Positions 1-9,155 are shown, numbered from the stretch's first letter. The stretch: 64,000 nt of DNA from Gammaproteobacteria bacterium (GCA_013289615.1 JABCZO010000006.1:1-64000), one strand, 5' to 3'. Program-made: numbers and translations. The notes: a model not told the origin generated them from the sequence alone.

Positions 1-1071
1 GGTCAGTGCACAGCAGTTCGACACGCCGATGCCGAAATTGTCGACCGCATCGTCGACCACACCGCCCTGCGCACTCGAAGGCAGCACCAGCATCGTGTGC
101 AGTTCCTTGCAGCGCTCGCGCAGCGCGCGATACTGTGCGGCCGCGGCCAGGTCACGGCTCACCGCCCCCGGCGTATCGATCAATACCATCCGACCGGGCA
201 GCGCCTCGATGCGCGCCGCCAGCGCCGTCGGTCCGACCACGGTTTCGACGCGCACGCCGAGCAGCCGGCCCAGACTTCGCAGTTGTTCGTGTGAGCCGAT
301 GCGTTCGTCGTCGGCGGAGATCAGCAGCAGGTTGGCCGCGTCCTGCTCGAGCACGTAGCGCGCCGCGAGCTTGAACAGCGTGGTGCTCTTGCCGCCGCCC
401 GGCGGTCCGACCAGCAACAGCGCGCCGCTGCGTTCCATCGGCGGCGCACACACCGGGATACGCCGCGCCAGCATCGCGTAGGGCGTGCGCTGCAGTTGTT
501 CGCTGCCAATGCCGGCCGGCAGCTCGCCGACAATCTGCAGTGCCAGCGCGCGATCCAGACCGAGATTGGCAAGATCCGCCAGCGCCCGCGCTTTCAGCGG
601 TTCACGGCGCGTGAAATCATTCCAGGCCAGGGCCGCGAGCTGCTGCTCGAGCAGCGCGCGCAGGCTGCGCAGTTCCTCGCCGACCGAGCGATTCGGGCCA
701 GCAGCTTCCGGACCGGCAAATATATTGGCGAGCAGCGCCTGCTCATCAACCGGACGCAGCACCGTCGATGCGCTTTCCACGCTGGCCGCAGCCGCCGAAC
801 CGACTGCAACCGCCGCCAGCGATGCGCTCGCGGCAACTGTCGATTCTTCACGCACCAGATCCTGCAATGCGGTGCGCCCGAGCTGCTTCAGCTCGGCGGC
901 TTCGGCGAGCGTGCCCTGCCCCGCCACCAGTTCCAGGTCCACGGCCGCGCACACCTCGACCCCTTGCGGCGTCGCGCGGCTGCTCAGGATGACCGCGTCG
1001 GATCCCTGTTCTTCGCGGATGGCCCGCAGCGCGTTGCGCATGTCGGCCGCCAGGTAACGTTTGATCTTCAT
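1..1071 (-). CDS. flhF: Flagellar biosynthesis GTPase FlhF (3' end outside window)
   Basis: SRP-family GTPase that sets the site and number of polar flagella at the inner membrane. The reading frame opens with MKIKRYLAADMRNALR, the usual FlhF N-terminus, and runs off the left edge after about 357 codons. A basic/variable region is followed by the NG GTPase domain. The P-loop reads GPPGGGKSTT near residue 222 and the G3 motif DTPG lies near residue 297. The P-loop differs slightly from the common GPTGVGKTTT but keeps the lysine. The ATG lies 20 bases downstream of the flhA stop codon, so it is co-transcribed with flhA. The C-terminal part, and by analogy flhG and fliA, should lie beyond the left edge. 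The identification is secure; only the end is missing. Confidence 0.95.
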   Translation of the reverse strand, partial: MKIKRYLAADMRNALRAIREEQGSDAVILSSRATPQGVEVCAAVDLELVAGQGTLAEAAELKQLGRTALQDLVREESTVAASASLAAVAVGSAAAASVESASTVLRPVDEQALLANIFAGPEAAGPNRSVGEELRSLRALLEQQLAALAWNDFTRREPLKARALADLANLGLDRALALQIVGELPAGIGSEQLQRTPYAMLARRIPVCAPPMERSGALLLVGPPGGGKSTTLFKLAARYVLEQDAANLLLISADDERIGSHEQLRSLGRLLGVRVETVVGPTALAARIEALPGRMVLIDTPGAVSRDLAAAAQYRALRERCKELHTMLVLPSSAQGGVVDDAVDNFGIGVSNCCALT

Positions 1072-1091
1072 CGGTCCTGCATCTCCAGTAC

Positions 1092-3206
1092 TTAGCGACC
1101 GACCGCCGCCACCAGGCGAACGCGTCGGTTGTCGGGAATTTCGTTCCAGGCCAGCACGTGCAGGCCGGGAACCGTCGCGCGCGTGAAGCGCGCCAGAGTG
1201 GTGCGCAGTTGCGGCGCGACCATCAGCACGGCGGCCTCACCGCAGCTCTCCTGCTTTACCGCAGACTCGGCCAGTCGTGACTGCAGGCGCTCGGCGAGCC
1301 CCGGCTCGATCGCCGCGTTGCTCGCGCCCTGCCCCTGCAGCGACGCCTGCAGCAGCTGTTCCAGCTCCGGCTCGAGTGTGATCACGGGCAACTCGGCGCC
1401 GCTGCCGACGATGTCCTGCACGATCTGCCGGCCGAGCGCGATGCGCACCTGCGCCTGCAGTACTGCCGGGTCCTGCGTGCGCGCGGCGTGCTCGGCCAGG
1501 GCTTCGACGATCGCGCGCAGGTTACGAATCGGAATGCGTTCGGCCAGCAGGCCCTGCAGTACCCGCACCACGATGCCAAGTGACAGCGTTTTGGGCACCA
1601 GGTCCTCGACCAGCCGCGGCGCGCTCTTTGCCAGGCCGTTGAGCAGCTGCTGTACTTCCTCGTGGCCGAGCAGCTCGTGCGCATGCGTCTGGATGACGTT
1701 GCTGAGGTGGGTCGCGACCACGGTACTGGCGTCCACCACGGTGTAGCCGAGTGTCTGTGCATGCTCACGCTTGCCGGGCTCGATCCACACCGCTTCCATG
1801 CCAAACGCCGGATCGCGGGTCTCGATGCCCGCCGGCTTGCCGAACACACGGCCCGGATTGATCGCGAGTTCGCGATCCGGATAGACGACACCATCGGCGA
1901 TCGCAACCCCGGCGAGGCTGATGCGGTAGGCATTCGGCGCCAGCTCGAGGTTGTCGCGGATATGCACCGACTGCACCAGGAATCCCAGCTCCTGCGACAG
2001 CTTGCGCCGTACGCCGCGGATGCGCGCCAGCAGTTCCCCGCCCTGGGTCTTATCGACCATCGGCACCAGCCGGAAACCGACCTCCAGTCCAATCAGATCC
2101 ACCGGCTGCACGTCGTCCCAGGACAGTTCGCGCTGCTCAGCATCGGCGGCGGCTGGCCGCACGACCTGCGCCGCCGTGCCCGCCGCGGCCACACGCTCGG
2201 CACGCCGCTTCAGATACCAGGCGCCGGCACCGCAGATACCGCTGAACAACAGGAACGCCACGTTGGGCATGCCGGGGATCAGTCCCATGACGCCGAGCAG
2301 ACTGGCCGCGACCGCCAGCCCGCGCGGCTTCTGGAACAATTGCCGGGTCAACTCGCTGCCCATGTCCTGGGCGCGCGACATACGGGTGACAATGATGGCC
2401 ACGCCGGTCGACAGCAGCAGCGCCGGGATCTGCGCGACCAGGCCGTCGCCGATCGTCAGCAGCGTGTAGACCCTGGCCGCCTCGCCGAAGCCGAGCCCAT
2501 GGCTCAGCGTGCCGATTGCAAGACCGCCGACCACGTTGATGATCAGGATCAGGATGCCCGCGGTCGCATCGCCGCGCACGAATTTACTGGCGCCGTCCAT
2601 GGAACCGTAGAAGTCCGCCTCGGCGCGCACTTCCGCCCGCCGCACCCGCGCCTCATCCTGGTTGATCAGCCCGGCATTCAGATCGGCGTCGATCGCCATC
2701 TGCTTGCCCGGCATCGAGTCGAGGGTAAAACGCGCGCTGACCTCTGAGATGCGACCGGCGCCCTTGGTGACCACGACGAAGTTGATGATCGTCAGGATCG
2801 AGAACACCACGATGCCGACGGCGTAATTGCCGCCGACCACGAACTGTCCGAAGGCTTCGATCACATGGCCTGCGGCAGCGGTGCCTTCGTGACCGTGCAG
2901 CAGCACCACCCGGGTCGAGGCGACGTTGAGTGCCAGACGCAGCAGGGTGGCGAGCAGCAATACCGTGGGGAAGATGCCGAAATCGAGCGGCCGGGCGATA
3001 TTCACCACCGCCATGACCACCAGCACCGACAGCGCGATGTTGAACGTGAACAGCACGTCGAGCGCCAGCGGCGGCAGCGGCAGCACCACCATCGCCAGCA
3101 CGGCCAGCAAGAGCAGCGGCGCACCGATGCCCCGCTGCAGCATCTTCAGCAGTCCGGTCCAGGGAGCTGCTGCCGCAGCGCTATTATTGATTGCAATTTC
3201 AGCCAT
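1092..3206 (-). CDS. flhA: Flagellar export gate protein FlhA
   Basis: Inner-membrane core of the flagellar type III export apparatus, forming a nonameric gate that receives substrate-chaperone complexes. At 704 residues it has the normal family length. About eight hydrophobic segments occupy residues 25-330, including the conserved cytoplasmic loop around RAEVRAEADFYGSMDGASKF. A large cytoplasmic domain follows from about residue 360 to the end. The ATG at 3206 gives MAEIAINNS. A sigma54-type promoter at 3221-3236 lies so close that the predicted leader is only a few bases, so either initiation is nearly leaderless or the start is the ATG at 3143. It is followed by flhF after 20 bases. Confidence 0.97.
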   Translation of the reverse strand: MAEIAINNSAAAAAPWTGLLKMLQRGIGAPLLLLAVLAMVVLPLPPLALDVLFTFNIALSVLVVMAVVNIARPLDFGIFPTVLLLATLLRLALNVASTRVVLLHGHEGTAAAGHVIEAFGQFVVGGNYAVGIVVFSILTIINFVVVTKGAGRISEVSARFTLDSMPGKQMAIDADLNAGLINQDEARVRRAEVRAEADFYGSMDGASKFVRGDATAGILILIINVVGGLAIGTLSHGLGFGEAARVYTLLTIGDGLVAQIPALLLSTGVAIIVTRMSRAQDMGSELTRQLFQKPRGLAVAASLLGVMGLIPGMPNVAFLLFSGICGAGAWYLKRRAERVAAAGTAAQVVRPAAADAEQRELSWDDVQPVDLIGLEVGFRLVPMVDKTQGGELLARIRGVRRKLSQELGFLVQSVHIRDNLELAPNAYRISLAGVAIADGVVYPDRELAINPGRVFGKPAGIETRDPAFGMEAVWIEPGKREHAQTLGYTVVDASTVVATHLSNVIQTHAHELLGHEEVQQLLNGLAKSAPRLVEDLVPKTLSLGIVVRVLQGLLAERIPIRNLRAIVEALAEHAARTQDPAVLQAQVRIALGRQIVQDIVGSGAELPVITLEPELEQLLQASLQGQGASNAAIEPGLAERLQSRLAESAVKQESCGEAAVLMVAPQLRTTLARFTRATVPGLHVLAWNEIPDNRRVRLVAAVGR

Positions 3207-3220
3207 GTTCCCGGGAGAGG

Positions 3221-3236
3221 AGCAATTCTTGTGCCG
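3221..3236 (-). promoter_or_regulatory. Sigma54-type promoter of flhA
   Basis: On the minus strand the sequence reads CGGCACA-AGAA-TTGCT, matching the RpoN consensus TGGCACG-N4-TTGCW with correct GG-N10-GC spacing. The -12 element is followed by CCT, as in several other promoters in this window. It lies about 15 bases upstream of the flhA ATG. Confidence 0.6.
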
Positions 3237-3278
3237 CCGTGCAGTGCCAGAATCCCGGCGGATAAATCACTCGACAAA

Positions 3279-3294
3279 TGCGACCCGCGTCACA
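3279..3294 (-). promoter_or_regulatory. CRP-like palindrome upstream of flhA promoter
   Basis: The minus strand reads TGTGACGCGGGTCGCA, a TGTGA-N6-TCrCA type inverted repeat with one mismatch. It lies about 43 bases upstream of the flhA sigma54 element. A very similar sequence stands upstream of the fleR promoter. It could bind a CRP/Clp-family regulator or the flagellar activator. Confidence 0.35.
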
Positions 3295-3309
3295 CAATCC
3301 GTCCGTGGT

Positions 3310-4428
3310 TCACTCTTCCGGCAGCTCGATGTCCGGCTGCGCTGGCGCCGGGGCACCACGCCGGCGTGCGGTGCGCAGCTGGTAGACATACACCAGGATC
3401 TTTGCCACCGCGGAATACAGCCGCGCCGGAATCTCGTCGCCGAGCTCGCAGCCCGCATGCAGTGCGCGCGCCAGTGGCGGCGCCTCGACCAGCGCAATCT
3501 TGTGCTCGGCCGCGATCTCGCGGATGCGCAGCGCGATCAGGTCGCGGCCCTTGGCCACCAGCACCGGCGCCCGCATGCGTTGATCGTCGTATCGCAACGC
3601 CACCGCGTAGTGAGTCGGATTGGTGATCACGACGTCCGCCCTGGGCACTTCCTGCATCATGCGTTTGCGGGCGATCGCCTGCTGCACCCGGCGCACGCGT
3701 GATTTGAGCTCCGGACTACCCTCGGTGTCCTTGTGCTCCTCCCGGATCTCTTCGCGGCTCATGCGCAGCGCCTTGTGGTGCTGCCAGATGGCGAGTGGCG
3801 CATCGACCAGGGCGATGGCGGCAAGCGCGCCACCGAGCGCGATCAGCGCGCTGCCCACCAGCGACAGCGCGTGACCGATGGCCGCCCGCATCGGCTCGGC
3901 GCCCAGACCCGAGAAACTATGAAACTGCTCCCACAGCAGCACCGTCGCCACCAGCGCCACGACGATGAAGCGCGCCATCGCCTTGCCTAGCTCGATCCAG
4001 CCGCGGGTCGAGAACATACGGGCCAGTCCCCTGGCCGGATTGAGCCGGCTAAAGTCCGGGGTCAATACCTGGCTGCTGAAGGTCCAGCCGCCGATCGCCA
4101 GCGGTGCCAGTACCGCGGCGGCCAGCAACAGCGCCAGCAGCGGCGCCGCGGCCAGCAGCCCGCGCAGCGCCGCGTGCTCGAACTGCATCAGCATCCGAGC
4201 GTTATCGAGCGCATCGCCGCGAGCGAAGGCCAGTGCATCGTGCATCAGCGACAGCAGGCGGGCACCGGTCAACGAGCCAAGGCCATACAGGCTTAAGCCC
4301 CCGGTAAGCACCACCGCGGCGGCGCCCAGATCGCGCGAGCGCGGCACCTGCCCTTTGCTGCGCGCCTCGTCCAGCCGTTTCTGTGTCGGGCTCTCTGTGC
4401 GGTCGCGATCGCTGTCATGGTCGGCCAC
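3310..4428 (-). CDS. flhB: Flagellar export switch protein FlhB
   Basis: Export-apparatus membrane protein whose cytoplasmic domain self-cleaves and switches substrate specificity from hook-rod to filament proteins. It is 372 residues long, normal for the family. It has a charged N-terminus (MADHDSDRDRTESPTQKR), four hydrophobic segments and the cytoplasmic domain. The autocleavage motif NPTH is intact near residue 268, within VVITNPTHYAVALRY. The gene follows fliR after 10 bases and precedes flhA by 103 bases, a gap that holds the flhA promoter. The C-terminal tail is short and acidic. Confidence 0.97.
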   Translation of the reverse strand: MADHDSDRDRTESPTQKRLDEARSKGQVPRSRDLGAAAVVLTGGLSLYGLGSLTGARLLSLMHDALAFARGDALDNARMLMQFEHAALRGLLAAAPLLALLLAAAVLAPLAIGGWTFSSQVLTPDFSRLNPARGLARMFSTRGWIELGKAMARFIVVALVATVLLWEQFHSFSGLGAEPMRAAIGHALSLVGSALIALGGALAAIALVDAPLAIWQHHKALRMSREEIREEHKDTEGSPELKSRVRRVQQAIARKRMMQEVPRADVVITNPTHYAVALRYDDQRMRAPVLVAKGRDLIALRIREIAAEHKIALVEAPPLARALHAGCELGDEIPARLYSAVAKILVYVYQLRTARRRGAPAPAQPDIELPEE

Positions 4429-4438
4429 GCTGCTGCTC

Positions 4439-5218
4439 CTAGCCGACGCCGCCCAGCGCGCGCAGGAACTGCAATGCCGAGTTCAGCAGCTCGAGCCAAC
4501 CGCTCTGCATGCTCGGCAGTCCCAGCCAGATCACCACCAGTCCAAACACCAGTGTCACCGGCAAGCCGACCGCGAACAGGTTCAGGCTCGGCGCCGCGCG
4601 ACTGGTCACACCGAAAGCGAGATTGATCACCAGCAGCGCCGTCATGCCCGGCAGCGCGATGCGAACTGCACCCATGAACATCTGATCGCCCCAGTCCGCA
4701 AGCGACTGCAGCGCCTGCGGGGAGAAACCCGTGGGTCCGACCGGCAGGCCGCGAAAACTTGCCACCAGGGTTTCGATCAGCGCTATGTGCCCATCGAGTG
4801 CGATGAAGGTCAGCGTACCCAGCACCACGTACAGTTGCCCGAGTGCCGGCGTCTCGACGCCGCGCAACGGATCGATGTTGAACGCCAGCCCCAGCCCCAT
4901 ACCGTTGGCGAGCAGCTGACCGCCCAGGTTGAGCGCATCGAACATCAGCTGCAGCGCAAATCCCATTGCCACGCCGATGACCATCTGCTGCACGGTCGTG
5001 ATCACGCCGTCGGCGGACAGCAGCGTCAGGCCGTCAACCCTCGGAATCAGCGGCAATGCCACCAGTGTCATCGCACCGGCGAGCACAATGCGCACGCGCG
5101 GCGGAACATAGCTCGCCCCGAACAGCGGCGCGACCATTAGGCAGGCGCCGATGCGCAGGAACGGCCAGAACGCCAGCCCGATCCAGCTCTCGATCTGGGA
5201 GTAGTCATAGACCGGCAT
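4439..5218 (-). CDS. fliR: Flagellar biosynthetic protein FliR
   Basis: Inner-membrane component of the FliPQR export-gate complex. I chose the ATG at 5218 (MPVYDYSQIESWIG) because it is preceded by GGCAGGACC and gives the normal 259 residues. A longer in-frame extension to 5302 would overlap fliQ and add a non-homologous basic stretch. The protein is strongly hydrophobic with about six membrane segments and includes the family segment PRVRIVLAGAMTL. It lies 14 bases downstream of fliQ and 10 bases upstream of flhB in one operon. Confidence 0.95.
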   Translation of the reverse strand: MPVYDYSQIESWIGLAFWPFLRIGACLMVAPLFGASYVPPRVRIVLAGAMTLVALPLIPRVDGLTLLSADGVITTVQQMVIGVAMGFALQLMFDALNLGGQLLANGMGLGLAFNIDPLRGVETPALGQLYVVLGTLTFIALDGHIALIETLVASFRGLPVGPTGFSPQALQSLADWGDQMFMGAVRIALPGMTALLVINLAFGVTSRAAPSLNLFAVGLPVTLVFGLVVIWLGLPSMQSGWLELLNSALQFLRALGGVG

Positions 5219-5232
5219 GGTCCTGCCAGGGC

Positions 5233-5502
5233 TCAGCCGAGCAGCGATGGAATGCTCTCGATGAGCATGCGCGTGTAGTTCACGAGCTGCTTGAGCATCC
5301 ACGGTCCGGCGATTAACGTCGCCGTGGCCATGCCGATCAGTTTCGGAATGAACGACAGCGTCATTTCGTTGATCTGGGTCGCGGCCTGGAAGATGCCGAC
5401 CAGGAGGCCAACCACCAGCGCCACCAGCAGCAGCGGTGCCGCAAGCATGACCGTCATCTCGAGCGCACGCTGCGCGATGGTCATCACGGTTTCAGGCGTC
5501 AT
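5233..5502 (-). CDS. fliQ: Flagellar biosynthetic protein FliQ
   Basis: Small inner-membrane protein of the type III export gate. It has 89 residues and two hydrophobic helices (about 16-40 and 50-75), with the family sequence LVVGLLVGIFQAATQINEMT between them. The size is exactly that of the family. It lies 27 bases downstream of fliP and 14 bases upstream of fliR, the usual fliOPQR order. Confidence 0.96.
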   Translation of the reverse strand: MTPETVMTIAQRALEMTVMLAAPLLLVALVVGLLVGIFQAATQINEMTLSFIPKLIGMATATLIAGPWMLKQLVNYTRMLIESIPSLLG

Positions 5503-5529
5503 GCGGCGCGCTCTTGTTGGAGCAACAGG

Positions 5530-6312
5530 TCAATGAAAGAAACTCGAGGCCAGCGAACCCATGACCAGGGTCCAGCCGTCCACCAGCACGAACAGCATCA
5601 GCTTGAACGGCAGCGATATCAGCACCGGCGACAGCATCATCATGCCCATCGACATCAGCACACTCGCCACTACCAGGTCGATGATCACGAACGGTATGAA
5701 CAGCAGGAAGCCGATCTGGAACGCGGTCTTCAGCTCGCTGGTGACAAATGCCGGCGCCAGGATCGTCAGCGGCACCTCCTGCGGTGTCGAAAACCCGTTG
5801 CCGCCGGACATACGCACGAAAGCCGCGATGTCGCTTTCGCGCGTCTGCCCGAGCATGAATGTTTTCAGCGGCGCGACGCCGCGCTCGAGTGCGGCGCCGG
5901 TATCGATCGATCCGGCCATGTACGGCGTCACCGCGTCGGTGCGCACCTTGTCGATCACCGGCGACATGACGAACAGGGTCAGGAACAGCGCCAGACCGAC
6001 CAGCACCTGGTTTGGCGGGGACTGTCCGGCGCCGATCGCCTGGCGCAGTATCGACAGTACGATGATGATGCGCGTGAACGCGCTCATCATCAGCAGCGCC
6101 GCCGGCAACAGCGTGATCGCCGTCATCAGCGCCAGCAGCTGGATCGTCAGCGTGTAGCTCTGCCCAGCGCCGCCGTTGTGCACCGTGAAGGCAGGGATCC
6201 CCGGTGGCGCGGCAACCGCAGCAGCCGCGGGCATCGCCAGGATGAGCGGCAGCAGCGCCAGCGATACCGCTAGCCATTGCTTGAGTGTCGAACCACGCCA
6301 TCGGGCATTCAT
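5530..6312 (-). CDS. fliP: Flagellar biosynthetic protein FliP
   Basis: Pore-forming core of the FliPQR export gate. The ATG at 6312 (MNARWRG) overlaps the fliO stop as ATGA, showing translational coupling, and gives 260 residues; an upstream extension to 6363 lies inside fliO. Residues 1-36 form a cleavable signal-like hydrophobic segment, as is known for FliP. Then come the conserved [19 protein letters not shown] and the C-terminal block ending in [11 protein letters not shown]. Length and motifs are normal. Confidence 0.96.
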   Translation of the reverse strand: MNARWRGSTLKQWLAVSLALLPLILAMPAAAAVAAPPGIPAFTVHNGGAGQSYTLTIQLLALMTAITLLPAALLMMSAFTRIIIVLSILRQAIGAGQSPPNQVLVGLALFLTLFVMSPVIDKVRTDAVTPYMAGSIDTGAALERGVAPLKTFMLGQTRESDIAAFVRMSGGNGFSTPQEVPLTILAPAFVTSELKTAFQIGFLLFIPFVIIDLVVASVLMSMGMMMLSPVLISLPFKLMLFVLVDGWTLVMGSLASSFFH

Positions 6313-6812
6313 TTGCCGAGACTCCTCAGCAGCAGCGCCTTGAAAGTCGGCCTGGCACTGCAATCGCTCGCTGGCGCTGCGCCGGCATCCGACGCCATCG
6401 CGGCAGCCACCGGCAGCGATGGCCGCTCGAGCACATGCAGCGTGCGCACATTCCCCGGAGCCACACCGATCAGCACCTGGGTGTCGCCGACACGCACCAG
6501 CACCGCACGTTCGCGCGTACCGAGCGGCAGCTGTGCCAGCATTTCAAGATTTGCGCTGCTGCCACCGCCGCTGAAGCTACGCATGCGCCGCGCCAGCCAG
6601 GCAGCCGCCAGCACGGCGGCCAGCACTACGATCAGCGCCAGGACCACGCGCAGCAGCCCGCCGGCGGGAGCGGGCGCGGCCTGTTGCACCGGCACTGCGA
6701 ACGGAGTTGCCGATGCGGCATACAGCGCGCGGCTTGCCCCGCCCAGTGTCGTCAGTGATCTGAGCGACAGCCGCGCGCGGCGCGCGGTGCAGCTTCGAGC
6801 AGTAGCGTTCAA
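6309..6812 (-). CDS. fliO: Flagellar biosynthetic protein FliO, probable TTG start
   Basis: Assists assembly of the FliPQR gate. One membrane segment ([20 protein letters not shown]) is followed by the cytoplasmic FliO domain with [20 protein letters not shown]. The longest frame starts at an ATG at 6866, but that codon lies inside a sigma54-type promoter (6855-6870), so it should not be transcribed. The TTG at 6812 has GGAG 9 bases upstream and leaves a leader of about 30 bases, so it is my choice (167 residues). About 50 residues, some hydrophobic, precede the membrane segment. The end overlaps fliP by ATGA. Unlike in most relatives, fliN is not directly upstream. Confidence 0.85.
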   Translation of the reverse strand: MNATARSCTARRARLSLRSLTTLGGASRALYAASATPFAVPVQQAAPAPAGGLLRVVLALIVVLAAVLAAAWLARRMRSFSGGGSSANLEMLAQLPLGTRERAVLVRVGDTQVLIGVAPGNVRTLHVLERPSLPVAAAMASDAGAAPASDCSARPTFKALLLRSLGK

Positions 6813-6854
6813 AAGAAGGCGGCTCCGTACGAATTGACGATACTGCCGAGCAGG

Positions 6855-6870
6855 AGCAACGCGCATGCCA
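6855..6870 (-). promoter_or_regulatory. Sigma54-type promoter of fliOPQR-flhB
   Basis: The minus strand reads TGGCATG-CGCG-TTGCT followed by CCT, with GG-N10-GC spacing. The predicted start of transcription is near 6844, about 32 bases before the TTG start of fliO. It shows that fliO heads its own transcription unit here. Confidence 0.65.
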
Positions 6871-6928
6871 CGCAGTCCGGGGTGCGGCTAAGTCATTCTG
6901 CGGATTTGATTTGCGATGATCCGCGCCG

Positions 6929-6944
6929 TGTGATGCGCATCACA
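6929..6944. promoter_or_regulatory. Perfect CRP/Vfr/Clp-type palindrome
   Basis: TGTGATGCGCATCACA is a perfect 16-base palindrome matching the CRP half sites TGTGA and TCACA with 6-base spacing. It lies 58 bases upstream of the fliO sigma54 element and 194 bases upstream of the lipoprotein start, so it could serve either gene. Confidence 0.55.
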
Positions 6945-7138
6945 TTGCGCTCCGCTGCCGGATATTTGGCGCTGCGCGGTGCGCGACCGTCGCCCGCCGC
7001 CGACAGGACCGGCCGAGGTTTCAGTCACCTTTACAGCCACGTCAACCGATTCCTCAGTGGACCGCTGTGCTCCCCACGGCGCATCCAGCCGGATGCCGCA
7101 GGTGGTCGTGTTATGGAATATCCAGTGGAGGGAAGGTC

Positions 7139-9097
7139 ATGAAACTCACGATGCTCAGATACGCCGCGTGCGCTGCGGTGGCCGCGGCCTTCGCCGCCTG
7201 CGGCGGCGGCGGCTCGGATCTATCGTCGATGGGAAGCTCATCCGGCGCCACGATGCAGACCGGCAACGTGCCGTTCATCGTGAGCGATGCATCGGCAGAT
7301 GACTGGGCGCTGGTAGGCGTCAAGCTGCTGAACATCGCCCTGGTGCCGCAGGGCGGCGGCGCCAACGTGACGGTGTTCACCGCCGCTTCGGATGCGCCTT
7401 ATCTGAATCTCGAACAGCTCGACAACCTCGGCGAGATCCTGGGCAACATCGCGGTGCCCGTTGGCACCTACGTCGGCGCGGTGATCACCGTCGGCGGCAA
7501 TCCCGGCGACATCCTGCTGACCGTGGCCGCGGATCCGGAAGCCGGCTTTGCGGGTACCGCGGGATCGAGCATTGCGTCGACCGACATTGAGATTCAGCAC
7601 ACCCATGGCAGCGGAACCAATCTCACGGTGCCGATCGGTATCAGCTTCGATACACCGCTGGTCGTCGCCGCGAGCGGCACGCCGAACGCCGCACTCGATC
7701 TGGAATTCGACCTGTCGCATCCCGCCTTCATCCTCGGCCATCAGCCTCCGGGTGCCGGCACGACGCTGTGGGCGGTCAATTTCGACGGGCCGGTACGCCG
7801 TCATCCGATCGCCGACATTACGCGGCTGGTGCTGCGCCACATGTACGGCAATGTGATGAGCGTAGCCGGCGACGGCTCCTCGATCACGATCACCAAGGAC
7901 TATCCGCTGCTGCCGGTGGCGTCGCCGGAGATGGCGGTGGCCGGCACGCAGCAGCTGACCATCCTGGTCGACAGCACCAATGGCACGTTGTTCTATGACG
8001 TCGACGCCAAGACCCGCACCACCCTCACCAGCTTCTCCAGCGAGACGAGCCTGGCGGGCAAGTACGTGCGGATTGCGGCCCGCTACCAGCAGAATGGAAC
8101 GCTGGTGGCAACCCGGATCTGGGCCAGCAGCAGCTTTGCCAGCGTCTGGTTGAGCCCCGAGGGTCACGTGTTGCACGCGAACACCAGCACCCAGACCATC
8201 ACGGTCACCAACGAATCGGGTGTGCCGGTGGCAATGCAGATCGACGCCAATACGCAGTTCTACCTGCGCCAGCCGTGGTCAGCGATCGCAGATGCGACGC
8301 CGATCGGTACCGGCACGGTATTCCTAGACGCCGGCAACCTGGTGCGCGGCTTCAAGGTGCATGCCAGCGTAGTCGATCCGCTCGCCACACCACTGGTCGC
8401 GCAGAGCATCGATATCGAAACCGCCAGCTACTCGGGCCTCATATCGCTGGCCAATGCGACGTCGTTCACCTATACGCACGACTATCCACATGCGGCCGAT
8501 GACTACGTGATGGCGCTCGACTACATCGCTCCCAGCAGTGCCAACGGCGTCGACTCCAGTGGCAACCCGATCATGGGGTTCAAGTACTGGAACCTCGCCC
8601 TCCCGACGCTGCTGACCGACGGCAGCATGGCGATTACCGACTTCATCGCCGCCACCAACGGCACGGTGAGCTTCGGCGGGCCCGCGCCGCCCATCAGCGT
8701 GGTCGGCTTGAGCGCGGCCAGCTGGGCCGATCCCGCCAATCCGACCGGATGGAGCGCGCCATGGACGGTGCTGCTGCCGGTCCCGGTGCCGCTGGCATCG
8801 GTCGCGACCGGCGTTGCCAGCAATGCCTTCAGCATCGCGGTGGCTAATGGGACCCAGCCGGTGATCGTGGACTTCAGCAACACCGGCGGCTCGGCGACAC
8901 TGGTCTACCAGGTCGATCGTAGCGGCGGCATCCTGACCGTGAGCCCAGTGGATATCGCCACCGCTGGCGGCATGACCACCTTCACCGATAATCTGACCGC
9001 CGGCACGCCGGTCAAGGTGTTTGGTATCGCGCAGGCCGACGGCACGCTCAAGGCCTACGTGGTCATCTACTACACCGGCATGGCGCCGATCAGCTGA
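7139..9097 (+). CDS. DUF4382-type lipoprotein
   Basis: Predicted lipoprotein of 652 residues. The start at 7139 is preceded by GGAGGGAAGG and opens with a classical lipoprotein signal ending in lipobox FAAC (Cys21), followed by a glycine/serine spacer. Residues about 40-210 look like a DUF4382 domain (NVPFIVSDASADDW, VKLLNIALVPQGGG), a beta-sandwich family of unknown function in bacterial surface lipoproteins. The rest is beta-rich with repeated threonine/valine segments and no enzyme motif. It is monocistronic, between a divergent fliO promoter and a strong terminator at 9120-9155. Lipidation and export are well supported; the function is unknown. Confidence 0.75.
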   Translation: MKLTMLRYAACAAVAAAFAACGGGGSDLSSMGSSSGATMQTGNVPFIVSDASADDWALVGVKLLNIALVPQGGGANVTVFTAASDAPYLNLEQLDNLGEILGNIAVPVGTYVGAVITVGGNPGDILLTVAADPEAGFAGTAGSSIASTDIEIQHTHGSGTNLTVPIGISFDTPLVVAASGTPNAALDLEFDLSHPAFILGHQPPGAGTTLWAVNFDGPVRRHPIADITRLVLRHMYGNVMSVAGDGSSITITKDYPLLPVASPEMAVAGTQQLTILVDSTNGTLFYDVDAKTRTTLTSFSSETSLAGKYVRIAARYQQNGTLVATRIWASSSFASVWLSPEGHVLHANTSTQTITVTNESGVPVAMQIDANTQFYLRQPWSAIADATPIGTGTVFLDAGNLVRGFKVHASVVDPLATPLVAQSIDIETASYSGLISLANATSFTYTHDYPHAADDYVMALDYIAPSSANGVDSSGNPIMGFKYWNLALPTLLTDGSMAITDFIAATNGTVSFGGPAPPISVVGLSAASWADPANPTGWSAPWTVLLPVPVPLASVATGVASNAFSIAVANGTQPVIVDFSNTGGSATLVYQVDRSGGILTVSPVDIATAGGMTTFTDNLTAGTPVKVFGIAQADGTLKAYVVIYYTGMAPIS

Positions 9098-9119
9098 TCG
9101 CAAACACTAGAGACTTTCG

Positions 9120-9155
9120 AGCCCCGACGGTCACCGACCGTTCGGGGCTTTTTTT
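9120..9155 (+). terminator. Rho-independent terminator after the lipoprotein gene
   Basis: The stem AGCCCCGACGGTC pairs with GACCG-T-TCGGGGCT around a 3-base loop, with one bulged T, and is followed by seven T residues. It lies 22 bases after the stop codon. Confidence 0.9.

Larger units (their letters stand above)
6813..7138. other. 326-base intergenic region between fliO and the lipoprotein gene
   Basis: The divergent region carries the fliO sigma54 element (6855-6870) and a perfect CRP-like palindrome (6929-6944). A purine-rich ribosome binding site, GGAGGGAAGG, lies just before the lipoprotein start. I see no convincing sigma70 promoter, no RNA gene and no insertion-sequence remnant or repeat that would mark an integration junction. 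Confidence 0.6.

Noticed and set aside
1662-2747. Long plus-strand open frame (361 codons) opposite flhA
   Set aside because: It is a shadow of the high-GC flhA gene: rich in arginine, histidine and glutamine, with no recognisable motif, while flhA is unmistakable.
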